64,000 nucleotides of DNA from Bog-756 sp963769905 (GTDB lineage Bacteria > Actinomycetota > Acidimicrobiia > Acidimicrobiales > RAAP-2). The first letter of the stretch is position 1; each line of letters opens with the position of its first letter. Made by a program: the position numbers and the translations under genes. The notes under the pieces are model-generated. The model worked only from the letters and a program-made list of their open reading frames with translations. It was not told where the DNA came from and ran no database searches. Of the stretch, positions 7,385 to 15,536 are shown piece by piece. The stretch is from assembly GCA_963769905.1 (NCBI GenBank), contig CAVYNG010000001.1, forward strand, positions 372,001 through 436,000, written 5' to 3'.

Positions 7385-9556
7385 GTGAGGGGAGTCCGAA
7401 TCGCCGTTGCGGGGTTGACCGCGCTGTTGTCGAGCGTGCTCGTGCTCGCCGGACCGTTGGTGCTCGCTCCGGCTCAACACGTCGGAGCAGTCGCGCCGGA
7501 CTTCTCTTTCAGTACGAGTCCGGCGTTGGTTCCCTCCTTCAGTCCGTCGGTCCTCGACTATGCAGTCCGCTGCACCGGGGCGCCCACCAGCGAGATCGAC
7601 ACCACCGGCGCCGACGCCGTCACCATCGGAGGTCGCACATTCCCCGGACCAATCGCCGTGGCGGTGCCGCTCGTTGCCGGCCAAGGGGTCGAGATTGGTG
7701 CTCACGGCGCGACCTACGACGTACGCTGCCTTCCCGCCGACTTCCCGACCTACTCCGCCTCGGTGACCGGCCACCCGCAAGCAAACGGCTACCTCGTCAC
7801 CCTCGGGAACTACGCGGTCGTGTTCGACGCCGACGGGGTCCCCGTGTGGTGGTACCGCCAGAACGACGGCAACCCGCCTGGCGATGCAAAGTTCCTGGAC
7901 CCGGCCACCGTCACCTGGTCCGACGGCGATACCTACGTCGTGCGGGGGCTGGGCGGGGCGCTCGAGAGGACCGTCGGTGGCGGCGATGTCGGCCTCAACA
8001 GCCACGATCTCCAGCGGCTGCCGAACGGCGACTATCTCGGGATCGAATACGTGAACACTGACTGCCCTGCGGTCCCGAGCCAGTGTGTGGACCTCTCGTC
8101 ATGGGGACTGTCCTCGACCGCAAGCATCACCGACTGCATCATCGTCGAGTTGAATTCTGCCAACCAGATTGTCTGGCAGTGGGACACCGCCCAACACGTC
8201 GACATCGCGACCGGAAACGTCAACTGGCGGAACGCGTACCCCGACGTCGTCCACATGAATTCGATCCAGTACGACGGCAACGGCGGGATCATCTTCAGTG
8301 CCCGACATCTCGATGCCGTCTACCGGATCGAGATGGCCACCGGGGAGATCTCCTGGAAGCTCGGGGGGACGCCCACTGGCCAGAGCCTTGCAGTGGTGGG
8401 TGACGACGAGGCGCAGTTGTTCTCAGGGCAGCACGATCCGCGTCTCCTGCCTGACGGCTCACTGACCGTCCACGACAATGGATCGCGCGCAGCCAGGCCG
8501 CCCCGTGCTCTTCGCTTCACTATCGACACCGGGACCACGACTGCGACCGAGATCGAGAGCGTCACGGATGCCCGCGTGCCGGCATCACCCTACGAGGGGA
8601 GCGTCGAGAAGCTCCCGGGAGGGGACTGGGTCGCCGACTGGGGTGGATCCCACTTCACCACCGAACTGAACGAACAAGGTCAACCTCAACTCACGATCAC
8701 GTATCCGGATTTCGTCTCCTACCGTGCCGCCGACGTCCCGGCTTCGATCGAGTCGTTGCGAGCAGGCATGGACGCGATGGTGGCGCCGTTCCGATACTCG
8801 TCGAGCTATCGGTTTGTCGGGTCCGATGGCGGGATCTTCGCCTTCGGCGACGCCCGCTTCTTCGGCTCGACCGGCGCTTTTCCGCTGAACGCACCGGTCG
8901 TCGGGATGGCGGCCACCCCAGACGGCGGCGGGTACTGGCTGGTCGCGTCCGACGGCGGGGTCTTCACCTTCGGCGATGCCCGCTTCGACGGTTCGATGGG
9001 GGGCTCCTCGTTGAACGCCCCGGTCGTCGGGATGGCGGCCACCCCCGACGGCGGTGGGTACTGGTTGGTCGCGTCCGACGGCGGGGTCTTCACCTTCGGC
9101 GATGCCCGCTTCGACGGTTCGATGGGGGGCTCCTCGTTGAACGCCCCGGTCGTCGGGATGGCGGCCACCCCCGACGGCGGTGGGTACTGGTTGGTCGGGT
9201 CCGACGGCGGGGTCTTCACCTTCGGCGATGCCCGCTTCGACGGTTCGATGGGGGGCTCCTCGTTGAACGCCCCGGTCGTCGGGATGGCGGCCATCCCCGA
9301 CGGCGGTGGGTACTGGTTGGTCGGGTCCGACGGCGGGATCTTCACCTTCGGCGATGCCCGCTTCGACGGTTCGATGGGGGGCTCCTCGTTGAACGCCCCG
9401 GTCGTCGGGATGGCGGCCAGTCCCGACGGCGGTGGGTACTGGTTGGTCGGGTCCGACGGCGGGGTCTTCGCCTGCGGCGATGCCCCCTTCGACGGTTCGA
9501 TGGGCGGCTCCCCGTTGAACGCCCCGATCGTCGCGATAACCGGGACCTTCGGTTAG
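7385..9556 (+). CDS. Secreted arylsulfotransferase-like protein with 42-residue C-terminal repeats
   Basis: A 723-residue exported protein. It starts at a GTG with AAAGGGGG five bases ahead, followed by a signal peptide (RIAVAGLTALLSSVLVLAG). Residues ~90-470 resemble the ASST/arylsulfotransferase propeller family: VVFDADGVPVWWYR, HDLQRLPNGDYLGIEY, DVVHMNSIQYDGNGGIIFSARHL, EISWKLGG and QHDPRLLPDGSLTVHDNG (the His and Asp/Asn positions resemble those of the family active site). Residues ~476-720 consist of one partial and five full copies of a 42-residue unit with the core GGGYWLV-S-DGGVFTFGDARF. Such repeats are frequent in secreted actinobacterial proteins and probably form another propeller for glycan or surface contact. 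Sulfate transfer is not established for this architecture; scaffold or adhesion roles are alternatives. Confidence 0.8.
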   Translation: MRGVRIAVAGLTALLSSVLVLAGPLVLAPAQHVGAVAPDFSFSTSPALVPSFSPSVLDYAVRCTGAPTSEIDTTGADAVTIGGRTFPGPIAVAVPLVAGQGVEIGAHGATYDVRCLPADFPTYSASVTGHPQANGYLVTLGNYAVVFDADGVPVWWYRQNDGNPPGDAKFLDPATVTWSDGDTYVVRGLGGALERTVGGGDVGLNSHDLQRLPNGDYLGIEYVNTDCPAVPSQCVDLSSWGLSSTASITDCIIVELNSANQIVWQWDTAQHVDIATGNVNWRNAYPDVVHMNSIQYDGNGGIIFSARHLDAVYRIEMATGEISWKLGGTPTGQSLAVVGDDEAQLFSGQHDPRLLPDGSLTVHDNGSRAARPPRALRFTIDTGTTTATEIESVTDARVPASPYEGSVEKLPGGDWVADWGGSHFTTELNEQGQPQLTITYPDFVSYRAADVPASIESLRAGMDAMVAPFRYSSSYRFVGSDGGIFAFGDARFFGSTGAFPLNAPVVGMAATPDGGGYWLVASDGGVFTFGDARFDGSMGGSSLNAPVVGMAATPDGGGYWLVASDGGVFTFGDARFDGSMGGSSLNAPVVGMAATPDGGGYWLVGSDGGVFTFGDARFDGSMGGSSLNAPVVGMAAIPDGGGYWLVGSDGGIFTFGDARFDGSMGGSSLNAPVVGMAASPDGGGYWLVGSDGGVFACGDAPFDGSMGGSPLNAPIVAITGTFG
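8811..9553 (+). repeat. 126-bp in-frame tandem repeat array
   Basis: Full units begin at 8897, 9023, 9149, 9275 and 9401, with a divergent partial unit before and a short one at 9527. The central units are nearly identical at the DNA level, differing at a few positions (GCG/GGG for Ala/Gly, ACC/ATC/AGT). This points to recent expansion or gene conversion. Confidence 0.9.
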
Positions 9557-9701
9557 CGATGTCCGTCGCGCCGGACGGCCCGAGTGCCAGTTAAATTGCG
9601 TTCCGATGGAACCCCGTACCGCCTGAGTCCCCGTTCCCACAGAACGTCAAGCAGATGAAATCAACGCGTGATCGTCGGCGCTTCGTTCCGGGCTGAGCCG
9701 G

Positions 9702-11426
9702 TCATTCCGGCAAGGTGAGCCCGGCCCATGAGGGGTCCGGCCGACCCGTCTCGTAGGCGGACCGGAGATTCTCCAGCCAGCGCAGGCTGTCGTCGAGTCC
9801 GCCAGTACGGTTCCGGCTCAGCCAGAGCTCGCGGTAGCGGTCGGTGAGTACTCCGAGGCGGCGCACCAGTTCGTCCCGCGCGTCCTCGGGCACCGAACCC
9901 AGCAGCCCGTCCTCGTCCATGCGCGACTCCGCGTCGTCGACCAGCAACTCGACCAGGTCGATGCTGAACCGCGTCTCGTCGACGAGGAGCGCGGCGTCGT
10001 CTCTCGCCGACCGGGCGCGGTCGACCAACCGGCGCGCCTCCTCCAGCCGGTCCACGAGCGCGTCGAGCTCCTCTGCGGTCAAACCCTTGGTGAGGCCGCG
10101 CCCGACCGGAAGCTGCGGGTAGTAGAGGTTGGCGACGACCGCCGACATGTTGGGGAACTGGGGTGTGACCAGCAGGTGGGCGTCTCCGATCGCGAGGAGC
10201 GCGTCGGCGAGCCCGCCGGTCGGGTCCCCGAAGACGTGGGTGCTCAGCGCCGGAGCGAGCTCGAGCTCGGCGTTGGTCTCGAGGCACCACGAGACTGCCG
10301 CCCCGTAGACGAACGGCGGCTCGCTGATCACCGACTGCTGCAGGTGTCCCATGTCGCCCCAATCGGTGTTGAGGTAGCCGGTTGCTCCGTGCGCGAGGCC
10401 GGCGGCGGCCGCGTTCCGGCACGTCGTGCGCGCGTTGGTCACCCGGCCGAGGATGCTCAGCCAGCTCGACGTCCCGGGCGCCACCCAGAAGTCCAACCCG
10501 GCATCGGCGAGCGCCGCGCAACGCTCGTCGAAGGGGTACCAGTCGTCATAGCCCCATTCGCAGACCGTGACGTCGGCGGGGAGCCTCGAGAGCAGGTCGG
10601 TTCGACCGGTGACCATGTCGCCCCACATCAACATCTTGTGGCCGGAAAGCTCCGGTAGGCCGCGGAGCGTCGCCACCCAGTCGAGGAAGTCGTCGATGCG
10701 CTCGTGGGGCAGCTCCCACGCCTCGTCGAGGCCCACGTGGACCCGGCGGCTGGTGAACAGCGGCAACAACTCGGCGAGTAGCTCGCGCACCAATGCCAGC
10801 GATCCCGGGTTCCGGGGCTCCATGGTCATCGGCCCGCGAGAGATGCCGTAGGGGTCGGTGAAGCCGTTGGGGGCGATCGCGAGCGACCGGTAGCGATCGT
10901 GGACCAGCCACCGGTTCATGTGGCCGAGACAGTTCTGATTGGGCACGAGCTCCACGTGGCGGGCGCGGCAGAACGCGTCGAGCTCGACGATCTCCTCGGC
11001 GGTGAACGGGCTCGCCGCCTGGTGCACCTCGGGATGGTTTCGGTAGGCGAAGGTGTGCTCGGAGTACAGCTGCACCTGGTTGATCTTCAACGCCGCGAGG
11101 CGTTCGATCAGCGCGTAGAGGGTCTCGTTCTTCGGGACCTTGTCACGCGAGACGTCGAGCATCACTCCGCGCACTTCGAAGTCGGGATCGTCCCGGATCA
11201 CACCGATGGGGAGGGACCCGTCGTGCAGTCGTGCCAGCTGGGCGAGCGTGGCCTCGCCGTAGAAGAGCCCCGCCTCGTCGCCACCGGCGAGCTCCACCCC
11301 CGAGTCGTCGATGCTCAGGTGGTAGCCCTGCGGCGGCAGTGACGGGTCCAGATGGTGGCGCGCGGGCGCCGGCGGTCGCATCGCTCCGGTGAGGTCCATC
11401 TCGCGTGGGACCGGTACGAGGTTCAC
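9702..11426 (-). CDS. Glycoside hydrolase family 20 (beta-N-acetylhexosaminidase-like)
   Basis: A 574-residue enzyme predicted to release terminal N-acetylhexosamine residues. The N-terminal ~110 residues form the small alpha/beta domain of GH20 (ending LFYGEATLAQL). The TIM barrel follows: VRGVMLDVSRDKVP, ALKINQVQLYSEHTFAY, ELVPNQNCLGHMNRWL and RRVHVGLDEAWELP, where the Asp-Glu pair is the GH20 substrate-assisted catalytic dyad, then HKMLMWGDM and TGYLNTDWGDMGH. There is no signal peptide, so it acts inside the cell on imported oligosaccharides. Start: GTG at 11426 with AAGGAG six bases upstream, overlapping the GNAT stop as GTGA. It is the last gene of the larB-larC-kinase operon. The reading frame is open a further 990 bases upstream, but that is overlap with the neighbours. 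Confidence 0.88.
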   Translation of the reverse strand: MNLVPVPREMDLTGAMRPPAPARHHLDPSLPPQGYHLSIDDSGVELAGGDEAGLFYGEATLAQLARLHDGSLPIGVIRDDPDFEVRGVMLDVSRDKVPKNETLYALIERLAALKINQVQLYSEHTFAYRNHPEVHQAASPFTAEEIVELDAFCRARHVELVPNQNCLGHMNRWLVHDRYRSLAIAPNGFTDPYGISRGPMTMEPRNPGSLALVRELLAELLPLFTSRRVHVGLDEAWELPHERIDDFLDWVATLRGLPELSGHKMLMWGDMVTGRTDLLSRLPADVTVCEWGYDDWYPFDERCAALADAGLDFWVAPGTSSWLSILGRVTNARTTCRNAAAAGLAHGATGYLNTDWGDMGHLQQSVISEPPFVYGAAVSWCLETNAELELAPALSTHVFGDPTGGLADALLAIGDAHLLVTPQFPNMSAVVANLYYPQLPVGRGLTKGLTAEELDALVDRLEEARRLVDRARSARDDAALLVDETRFSIDLVELLVDDAESRMDEDGLLGSVPEDARDELVRRLGVLTDRYRELWLSRNRTGGLDDSLRWLENLRSAYETGRPDPSWAGLTLPE

Positions 11427-12274
11427 GGTAGCTCCTTGCGGTAGACGAAGTAGACATCGCTCACCCGTCCGCCGACCGCCGCGTATGGCACGACGGGTCC
11501 CACCCAGACCACCGACACCCGCTCGCGTCCCCGTCGACGCAGTTCGTGGAGCGCCCCGACCAGGACGCCGCGGCCGCGCCCGCGGCCCATCAGGTCGGGG
11601 CGGACGGCCACCGGCCCGACGAGCCCCGCCCGGTTGACCTCGAACGCGCAAAAGGCGGTCAGATCGCCGGTCGCGCCGGCGTTGCCGGATTCTCCTTCGT
11701 CGCGGGCGATCACCAGGTTCCCCTTCTCGAGCGCACGCAGCACCTCGAGCCGCCAGTTCGACCAGTGCTGCACCATCCACACGTCGATCACGTCCCGTTC
11801 CTCGGGTTGTGCGAGACGGTGCCCGCCCGGGTCGTCGGGGATCCTTCGGAGGTCGACGTCCATGTCGAAGTTCGCCTCGACCCGTCCGTAGTGCCGGCTC
11901 TCGAGCAGGCAGAGGAGCCCGGTCTCGCCGACCGGCGCGCCCGGCCACAAGAAGTACGGCGCGTCGGCGCCGACCAGCAGGAACGAATGGCCCGTCGAAC
12001 GCGCCCACTCCTCGGCCGAGGCCAACAGCGCAGTGCCGTGGCCATGCCGCCGCGCCGAAGGGTCGACCGCAAGAAGACGCACGTGTGGTCCGTCGTCGCA
12101 CTCGGCCAGCGCGACGACGCCGGTGGCCGGATCCCCGAGCACGACTGCCGGGAGGTCCGGCGCGAAGAGCGCTCCCCCGAGCTCGTCGACACTCGGAGCG
12201 TCGGCGATCGACCGTCGGCAGAGGTCCGAGATCGCCTCGAGGTCCGACTCGTCGAGCCGGTCCATGCCGATCAT
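11423..12274 (-). CDS. GNAT-family acetyltransferase, probably tandem-domain
   Basis: A 283-residue protein with two GNAT-like halves. The N-terminal half has VALAECDDGPHVRLLAVDP followed by the acetyl-CoA loop ARRHGHGTALLASAEEW. The C-terminal half has AFCAFEVNRAGLVGPVAVRPDLMGRGRGRGVLVGAL and a final strand RVSVVWVGPV. Its start overlaps the kinase stop (ATGA) and its stop overlaps the GH20 start (GTGA). The context suggests acetylation of an amino sugar or a related metabolite, but that is an inference from position only. An ATG three codons later is an alternative start. Confidence 0.8.
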   Translation of the reverse strand: MIGMDRLDESDLEAISDLCRRSIADAPSVDELGGALFAPDLPAVVLGDPATGVVALAECDDGPHVRLLAVDPSARRHGHGTALLASAEEWARSTGHSFLLVGADAPYFLWPGAPVGETGLLCLLESRHYGRVEANFDMDVDLRRIPDDPGGHRLAQPEERDVIDVWMVQHWSNWRLEVLRALEKGNLVIARDEGESGNAGATGDLTAFCAFEVNRAGLVGPVAVRPDLMGRGRGRGVLVGALHELRRRGRERVSVVWVGPVVPYAAVGGRVSDVYFVYRKELP

Positions 12275-13308
12275 CCGGACCGGAGCCGGGTCGCCCCCGG
12301 TCCGGGCATGGTCGCCAGCAGCCGGAGCTGGGTCCGCGCCCGCTCGAGGTTCTGGGACGGACGGTCGATCCGGTAGTAACGGTCGCCCGCCAGCCAGTCG
12401 GTGAGAAAGCGCACACCTTGCTCGAAGGTCACGAGTGCGCCGGCGACGCAGAGAGCGGCGCGCTCGTCACGGCTGAGCAGCCCTGGCGGAAGCGCGCCCA
12501 CGTACCCGGCGAGGACCGCGTCGTAGAGTTCGGTGTCGACCGAGACCCCCTCGGAGTCGGGAGTGTCCTCGGCCGCGGTCGTCCCCGCCGTGCGCAGGAG
12601 GTCGCCCACGTCCCAGAACCACTGACCGGGCATCAGCGTGTCGAGGTCCACGAGGCAGATCGCCTCTCCGTCGCGGAACAGCATGTTGTCGAGCTTGGCG
12701 TCGTAGTGGGCGGCGCGGAGCGGCACCTTTCCGACGAGCTCCTCGGCGACGTCGGCGAGAGGTGCGGCAGCGAGTGCCAACTCGATCTCGGAGCGCGCGT
12801 CCCCGACCCGTCCGCAGCGATCGGCGTCGACCTCGGCTCGCAGTGCACCGAGGCGCGACCGCAGCTCGTGGAAATTCGGCAGGGTGACCGCGAGCCGCGC
12901 CGGGTCGAGGTCGCCGACACCTGCATGGAAGCGGCCGAGCAGGGACCCCGCTTGGCACGCGATGTCGGGAATCAGCTCGGTGCACGGCCCGGCGGAGGGA
13001 ACCCGGCACGACGCGCGCCAGATCTCCTCGCCGTCGCGTAGCTGCCACTCGCCGCCCGGGACGAGCACCAGGTCGGGAATCAGCCCTCCGCCGAGATGAC
13101 GGTGCACCGCCAAGATGTTCGAGCACATTCCTTCCGGATCCGGGAAGACCGAACGATTGATCCGCTGCAGTACGTACTCGTCCGTTGCGGTGCGGACGAG
13201 GTACGAGTCGTTGATGTGACCGTCGGTGAGGACGACGAGGTCGGTCATCTCCCAGCCGAACCGTTGCGCCGCGGCTCGTGGGGGGCCGAGATCGCTCGCA
13301 GCGTTCAC
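12271..13308 (-). CDS. APH-family kinase, probable N-acetylhexosamine 1-kinase (NahK-like)
   Basis: A 345-residue phosphotransferase of the aminoglycoside/choline-kinase fold. Features in order: glycine-poor P-loop region ending TDGHINDSYLV, VLQRINRSVFPDPEGMCSNI (very close to the NahK signature), catalytic loop AAHYDAKLDNMLF, and metal-binding CLVDLDTLMPGQWFWDVGD. The FPDPEG-NI and DLDTxMPG motifs favour N-acetylhexosamine 1-kinase over antibiotic resistance. Coupled downstream genes (GNAT, then GH20) support a route in which released GlcNAc/GalNAc is phosphorylated at C1. The GTG start overlaps the larC stop as GTGA. Confidence 0.8.
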   Translation of the reverse strand: MNAASDLGPPRAAAQRFGWEMTDLVVLTDGHINDSYLVRTATDEYVLQRINRSVFPDPEGMCSNILAVHRHLGGGLIPDLVLVPGGEWQLRDGEEIWRASCRVPSAGPCTELIPDIACQAGSLLGRFHAGVGDLDPARLAVTLPNFHELRSRLGALRAEVDADRCGRVGDARSEIELALAAAPLADVAEELVGKVPLRAAHYDAKLDNMLFRDGEAICLVDLDTLMPGQWFWDVGDLLRTAGTTAAEDTPDSEGVSVDTELYDAVLAGYVGALPPGLLSRDERAALCVAGALVTFEQGVRFLTDWLAGDRYYRIDRPSQNLERARTQLRLLATMPGPGATRLRSG

Positions 13309-14711
13309 GCGGGGTCGTCTTCGGACGGTTCGTCGTCGGGCCCACCGCCGGAGATGGTCCCCGCGATGTGGCCGCCCGACCCGCGGGACCGGGTCGCCGG
13401 TCGTCGGGCACGCTCGCGTGGACGTTCGGCTCCGGCGCGTCCTTCTCGGTCGCCGCGGTCTTCGCCGTCTCGCCACAGGCCTTCGGCGCGCGAGGCGACT
13501 TCGCGGAGTGGACGGCCGGTCAGCCGCGCGACCCGCACGACGTCGTCGTGCTCCGCCTTCACCGTGTGCGCGGCGACCTTCATGCGGATCAGGTGGCCGT
13601 CGAGGGAGACCGCGTCCACGGCCCGCGCCGCGGGCCACCGCTCGGACACCGTCATCCGCACGCCGAGCGACCCGGTCGCGGTCCGGAGCACGCTCCGAAG
13701 GCGGGCGGTGTTGGAGGGGTCGCCGAGGACCTGCACGACGAACCCCGGCCGCCCCTTCTTCATCACCACCGGCACCAGCCACACGTCGTACGCGCCGGCC
13801 TCGAGCAGTGCCTGGACCGCGTGCGCGAGCTGCTCGCCGGTCGCGTCGTCGACCGTCGCCTCGAGCATCGCGACCGGTTGCCCGGCGTCCGCGTCCGGAT
13901 CCTCACCGGCCACGCTCGGGACGCTCACGGGCGCCGCGCCGACGGGCGATCCCGACCGCCGATCGCTCAGGACGCCGGTCACCACCTGCGTGCAGTTCGG
14001 GAGCTCGTCGAGCTCGCGGGCCCCTGCGCCGAATCCCTGAGCGGTCACCCGCATCGACGGCATCGGGCCGTATCCGGAGCTCAGCGATGCGATGAGCGCG
14101 GCGCCGGTCGGGGTCGTGAGCTCGACCGCGGTGTTCCGGCCCCAAGTCGGGATCCCCTCGAGCAGGGCCACGACCGCGGGTGCCGGGTTCGGCAGCATCC
14201 CGTGGGCCGCCCGCACCATGCCGAGCCCGGTCGCGACCGGGCTGGACCGGACCTCGTCGATGCCGAGGACCTCGAGCGCGGCAGCGGTCCCGACCACGTC
14301 GACGATCGTGTCGTGCCCCCCGACCTCGTGGAAACGGGTCTGCTCGACCGGTCGACGGTGGAGGCGCGCCTCGACCTCGGCCAGCGCGCCGAAGGTGTCG
14401 AGTGCCCGGGTCGCCACCCGGTCGGGGAGTCGCGCTTCCCCGAGCAGCCCCACGATGTGCGAATAGGTGCGCACCACGACCGTGTCGTGCACCGTCACCA
14501 CGGCACGGGTGGCCGCGATCCCGCCCCGCAGCGCGGGCCGCGCCTCGAGGTCCCATCCGCTGATGGGCAACCGGTGCAACAGGGTCATGACCTCGTCGAA
14601 ATCGGCGCCGGCGTCGAGAAGGCTGCCGAGCGCCATGTCACCCGCCACACCGGAGAAGCAGTGGAACCACGCGGCGGTGCGGGCTCGGGTCTCCCCGTCG
14701 GCCGAGCTCAT
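13305..14711 (-). CDS. larC: LarC-type nickel insertion protein for the NPN cofactor
   Basis: LarC is a CTP-dependent nickel insertase (cyclometallase) that puts Ni into the pincer nucleotide. The 468-residue protein opens with AAWFHCFSGVAGDMALGSLLDAG, the LarC/DUF111 signature. It continues with RFHEVGGHDTIVDVVGTAAAL, LGMVRAAHGMLPNPAPAVVALL, ELTTPTGAALIASL and the C-terminal EATVDDATGEQLAHAVQALLEAGAYDVW and VPVVMKKGRPGF. Unlike Lactobacillus plantarum, where LarC needs a -1 frameshift, this gene is one continuous frame. It has an acidic tail. The ATG at 14711 lies 25 bases after the larB stop; in-frame codons up to 14771 would run into larB. Confidence 0.9.
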   Translation of the reverse strand: MSSADGETRARTAAWFHCFSGVAGDMALGSLLDAGADFDEVMTLLHRLPISGWDLEARPALRGGIAATRAVVTVHDTVVVRTYSHIVGLLGEARLPDRVATRALDTFGALAEVEARLHRRPVEQTRFHEVGGHDTIVDVVGTAAALEVLGIDEVRSSPVATGLGMVRAAHGMLPNPAPAVVALLEGIPTWGRNTAVELTTPTGAALIASLSSGYGPMPSMRVTAQGFGAGARELDELPNCTQVVTGVLSDRRSGSPVGAAPVSVPSVAGEDPDADAGQPVAMLEATVDDATGEQLAHAVQALLEAGAYDVWLVPVVMKKGRPGFVVQVLGDPSNTARLRSVLRTATGSLGVRMTVSERWPAARAVDAVSLDGHLIRMKVAAHTVKAEHDDVVRVARLTGRPLREVASRAEGLWRDGEDRGDREGRAGAERPRERARRPATRSRGSGGHIAGTISGGGPDDEPSEDDPA

Positions 14712-14736
14712 GGTCGGCCCCTGCGCGGCGACCCGC

Positions 14737-15513
14737 TCACGGGCACATGCGGGCGACGGCGCAGGCCGCACCGAACCCGTTGTCGATGCCGACCACGGTG
14801 ACCCCCGCGGCGCACGACGCGTGCATCGCGAGCAGCGCGGTGACCCCTTCGAATCCCGACCCGTAGCCGGTGCTGGTCGGGACCGCCACCACCGGCGCAG
14901 GTGTCATGCCACCGACGAGGCTGGCGAGGGCGCCCTCCATTCCCGCCACGACGACGACGGCGTCGACGGTCGCCAGGTCCTCTGCCGATGCCAACAGCCG
15001 GTGCACGCCGGCGACGCCGCAGTCCGCCAGCACGGTCGGAACCAACCCGAGCGCATGGAGCGTCGCTTCGCACTCGCGGGCAACAGGAAGGTCCGAGGTG
15101 CCCGCGGTGACGACGAGGATCCGGACGGACCGTTCGGGCGCGGGGCGCCAGACGACGGTCGACAGCTCGCCGCGGACCTGGTCGGCACCGGTCGCCCGAC
15201 CGGTGACCGTGCGGGTGCCGCCGGCATGCCGGCTCGTCGCCGCGTCGACCTGCGCGCCGTCCGCACGGGTGAGGATGACCGGGCCCTCGGCGCCCTCGAG
15301 CAGCTCGGCGACGATGGCGGTGACCTGTTCGGGCGTCTTGCCCTGCCCGTAGACGACCTCCGGGATGCCGATGCGGAGGCCACGGTGGTGGTCGACCTTG
15401 GCAAAGCCGAGATCGGCGAAGGGCAGCCGGCGGAGCCGGAAGGCCGCGTCGTCCGGCGAGCAGGCGCCCGAACGCACGTCCTCGAGCAGCTGGCGCAGCA
15501 CGAGCTCGTCCAT
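14737..15513 (-). CDS. larB: LarB-type pyridinium-3,5-biscarboxylate mononucleotide synthase
   Basis: LarB carboxylates nicotinic acid adenine dinucleotide at C5 and hydrolyses the phosphoanhydride, the first step of the NPN cofactor pathway. The 258-residue protein has an N-terminal helical part (LRRLPFADLGFAKVDHHRG, EVVYGQGKTPEQV) and a C-terminal PurE-like domain with VVTAGTSDLPVARECE, ADCGVAGVHRLL, VVVVAGMEGALASLVGG, VAVPTSTGYG and the closing VVGIDNGFGAAC motif of the family. It is the first gene of a coupled operon with larC, the hexosamine kinase, a GNAT and GH20. It is divergent from pheA with only ~23 bp between the start codons, so the promoters overlap. Confidence 0.9.
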   Translation of the reverse strand: MDELVLRQLLEDVRSGACSPDDAAFRLRRLPFADLGFAKVDHHRGLRIGIPEVVYGQGKTPEQVTAIVAELLEGAEGPVILTRADGAQVDAATSRHAGGTRTVTGRATGADQVRGELSTVVWRPAPERSVRILVVTAGTSDLPVARECEATLHALGLVPTVLADCGVAGVHRLLASAEDLATVDAVVVVAGMEGALASLVGGMTPAPVVAVPTSTGYGSGFEGVTALLAMHASCAAGVTVVGIDNGFGAACAVARMCP

Positions 15514-15536
15514 GATGTTCACTATCCTGCCTGGGT

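Noticed and set aside
9561..9577. Short hairpin after the ASST-like gene as a terminator
   Set aside because: Only a 5-bp stem with a 6-base loop and no T-run; too weak to claim.
11427..12416. N-terminal extension of the GH20 frame to 12416
   Set aside because: It overlaps the GNAT and kinase genes. The GTG at 11426 with AAGGAG and a GTGA overlap is the better start.
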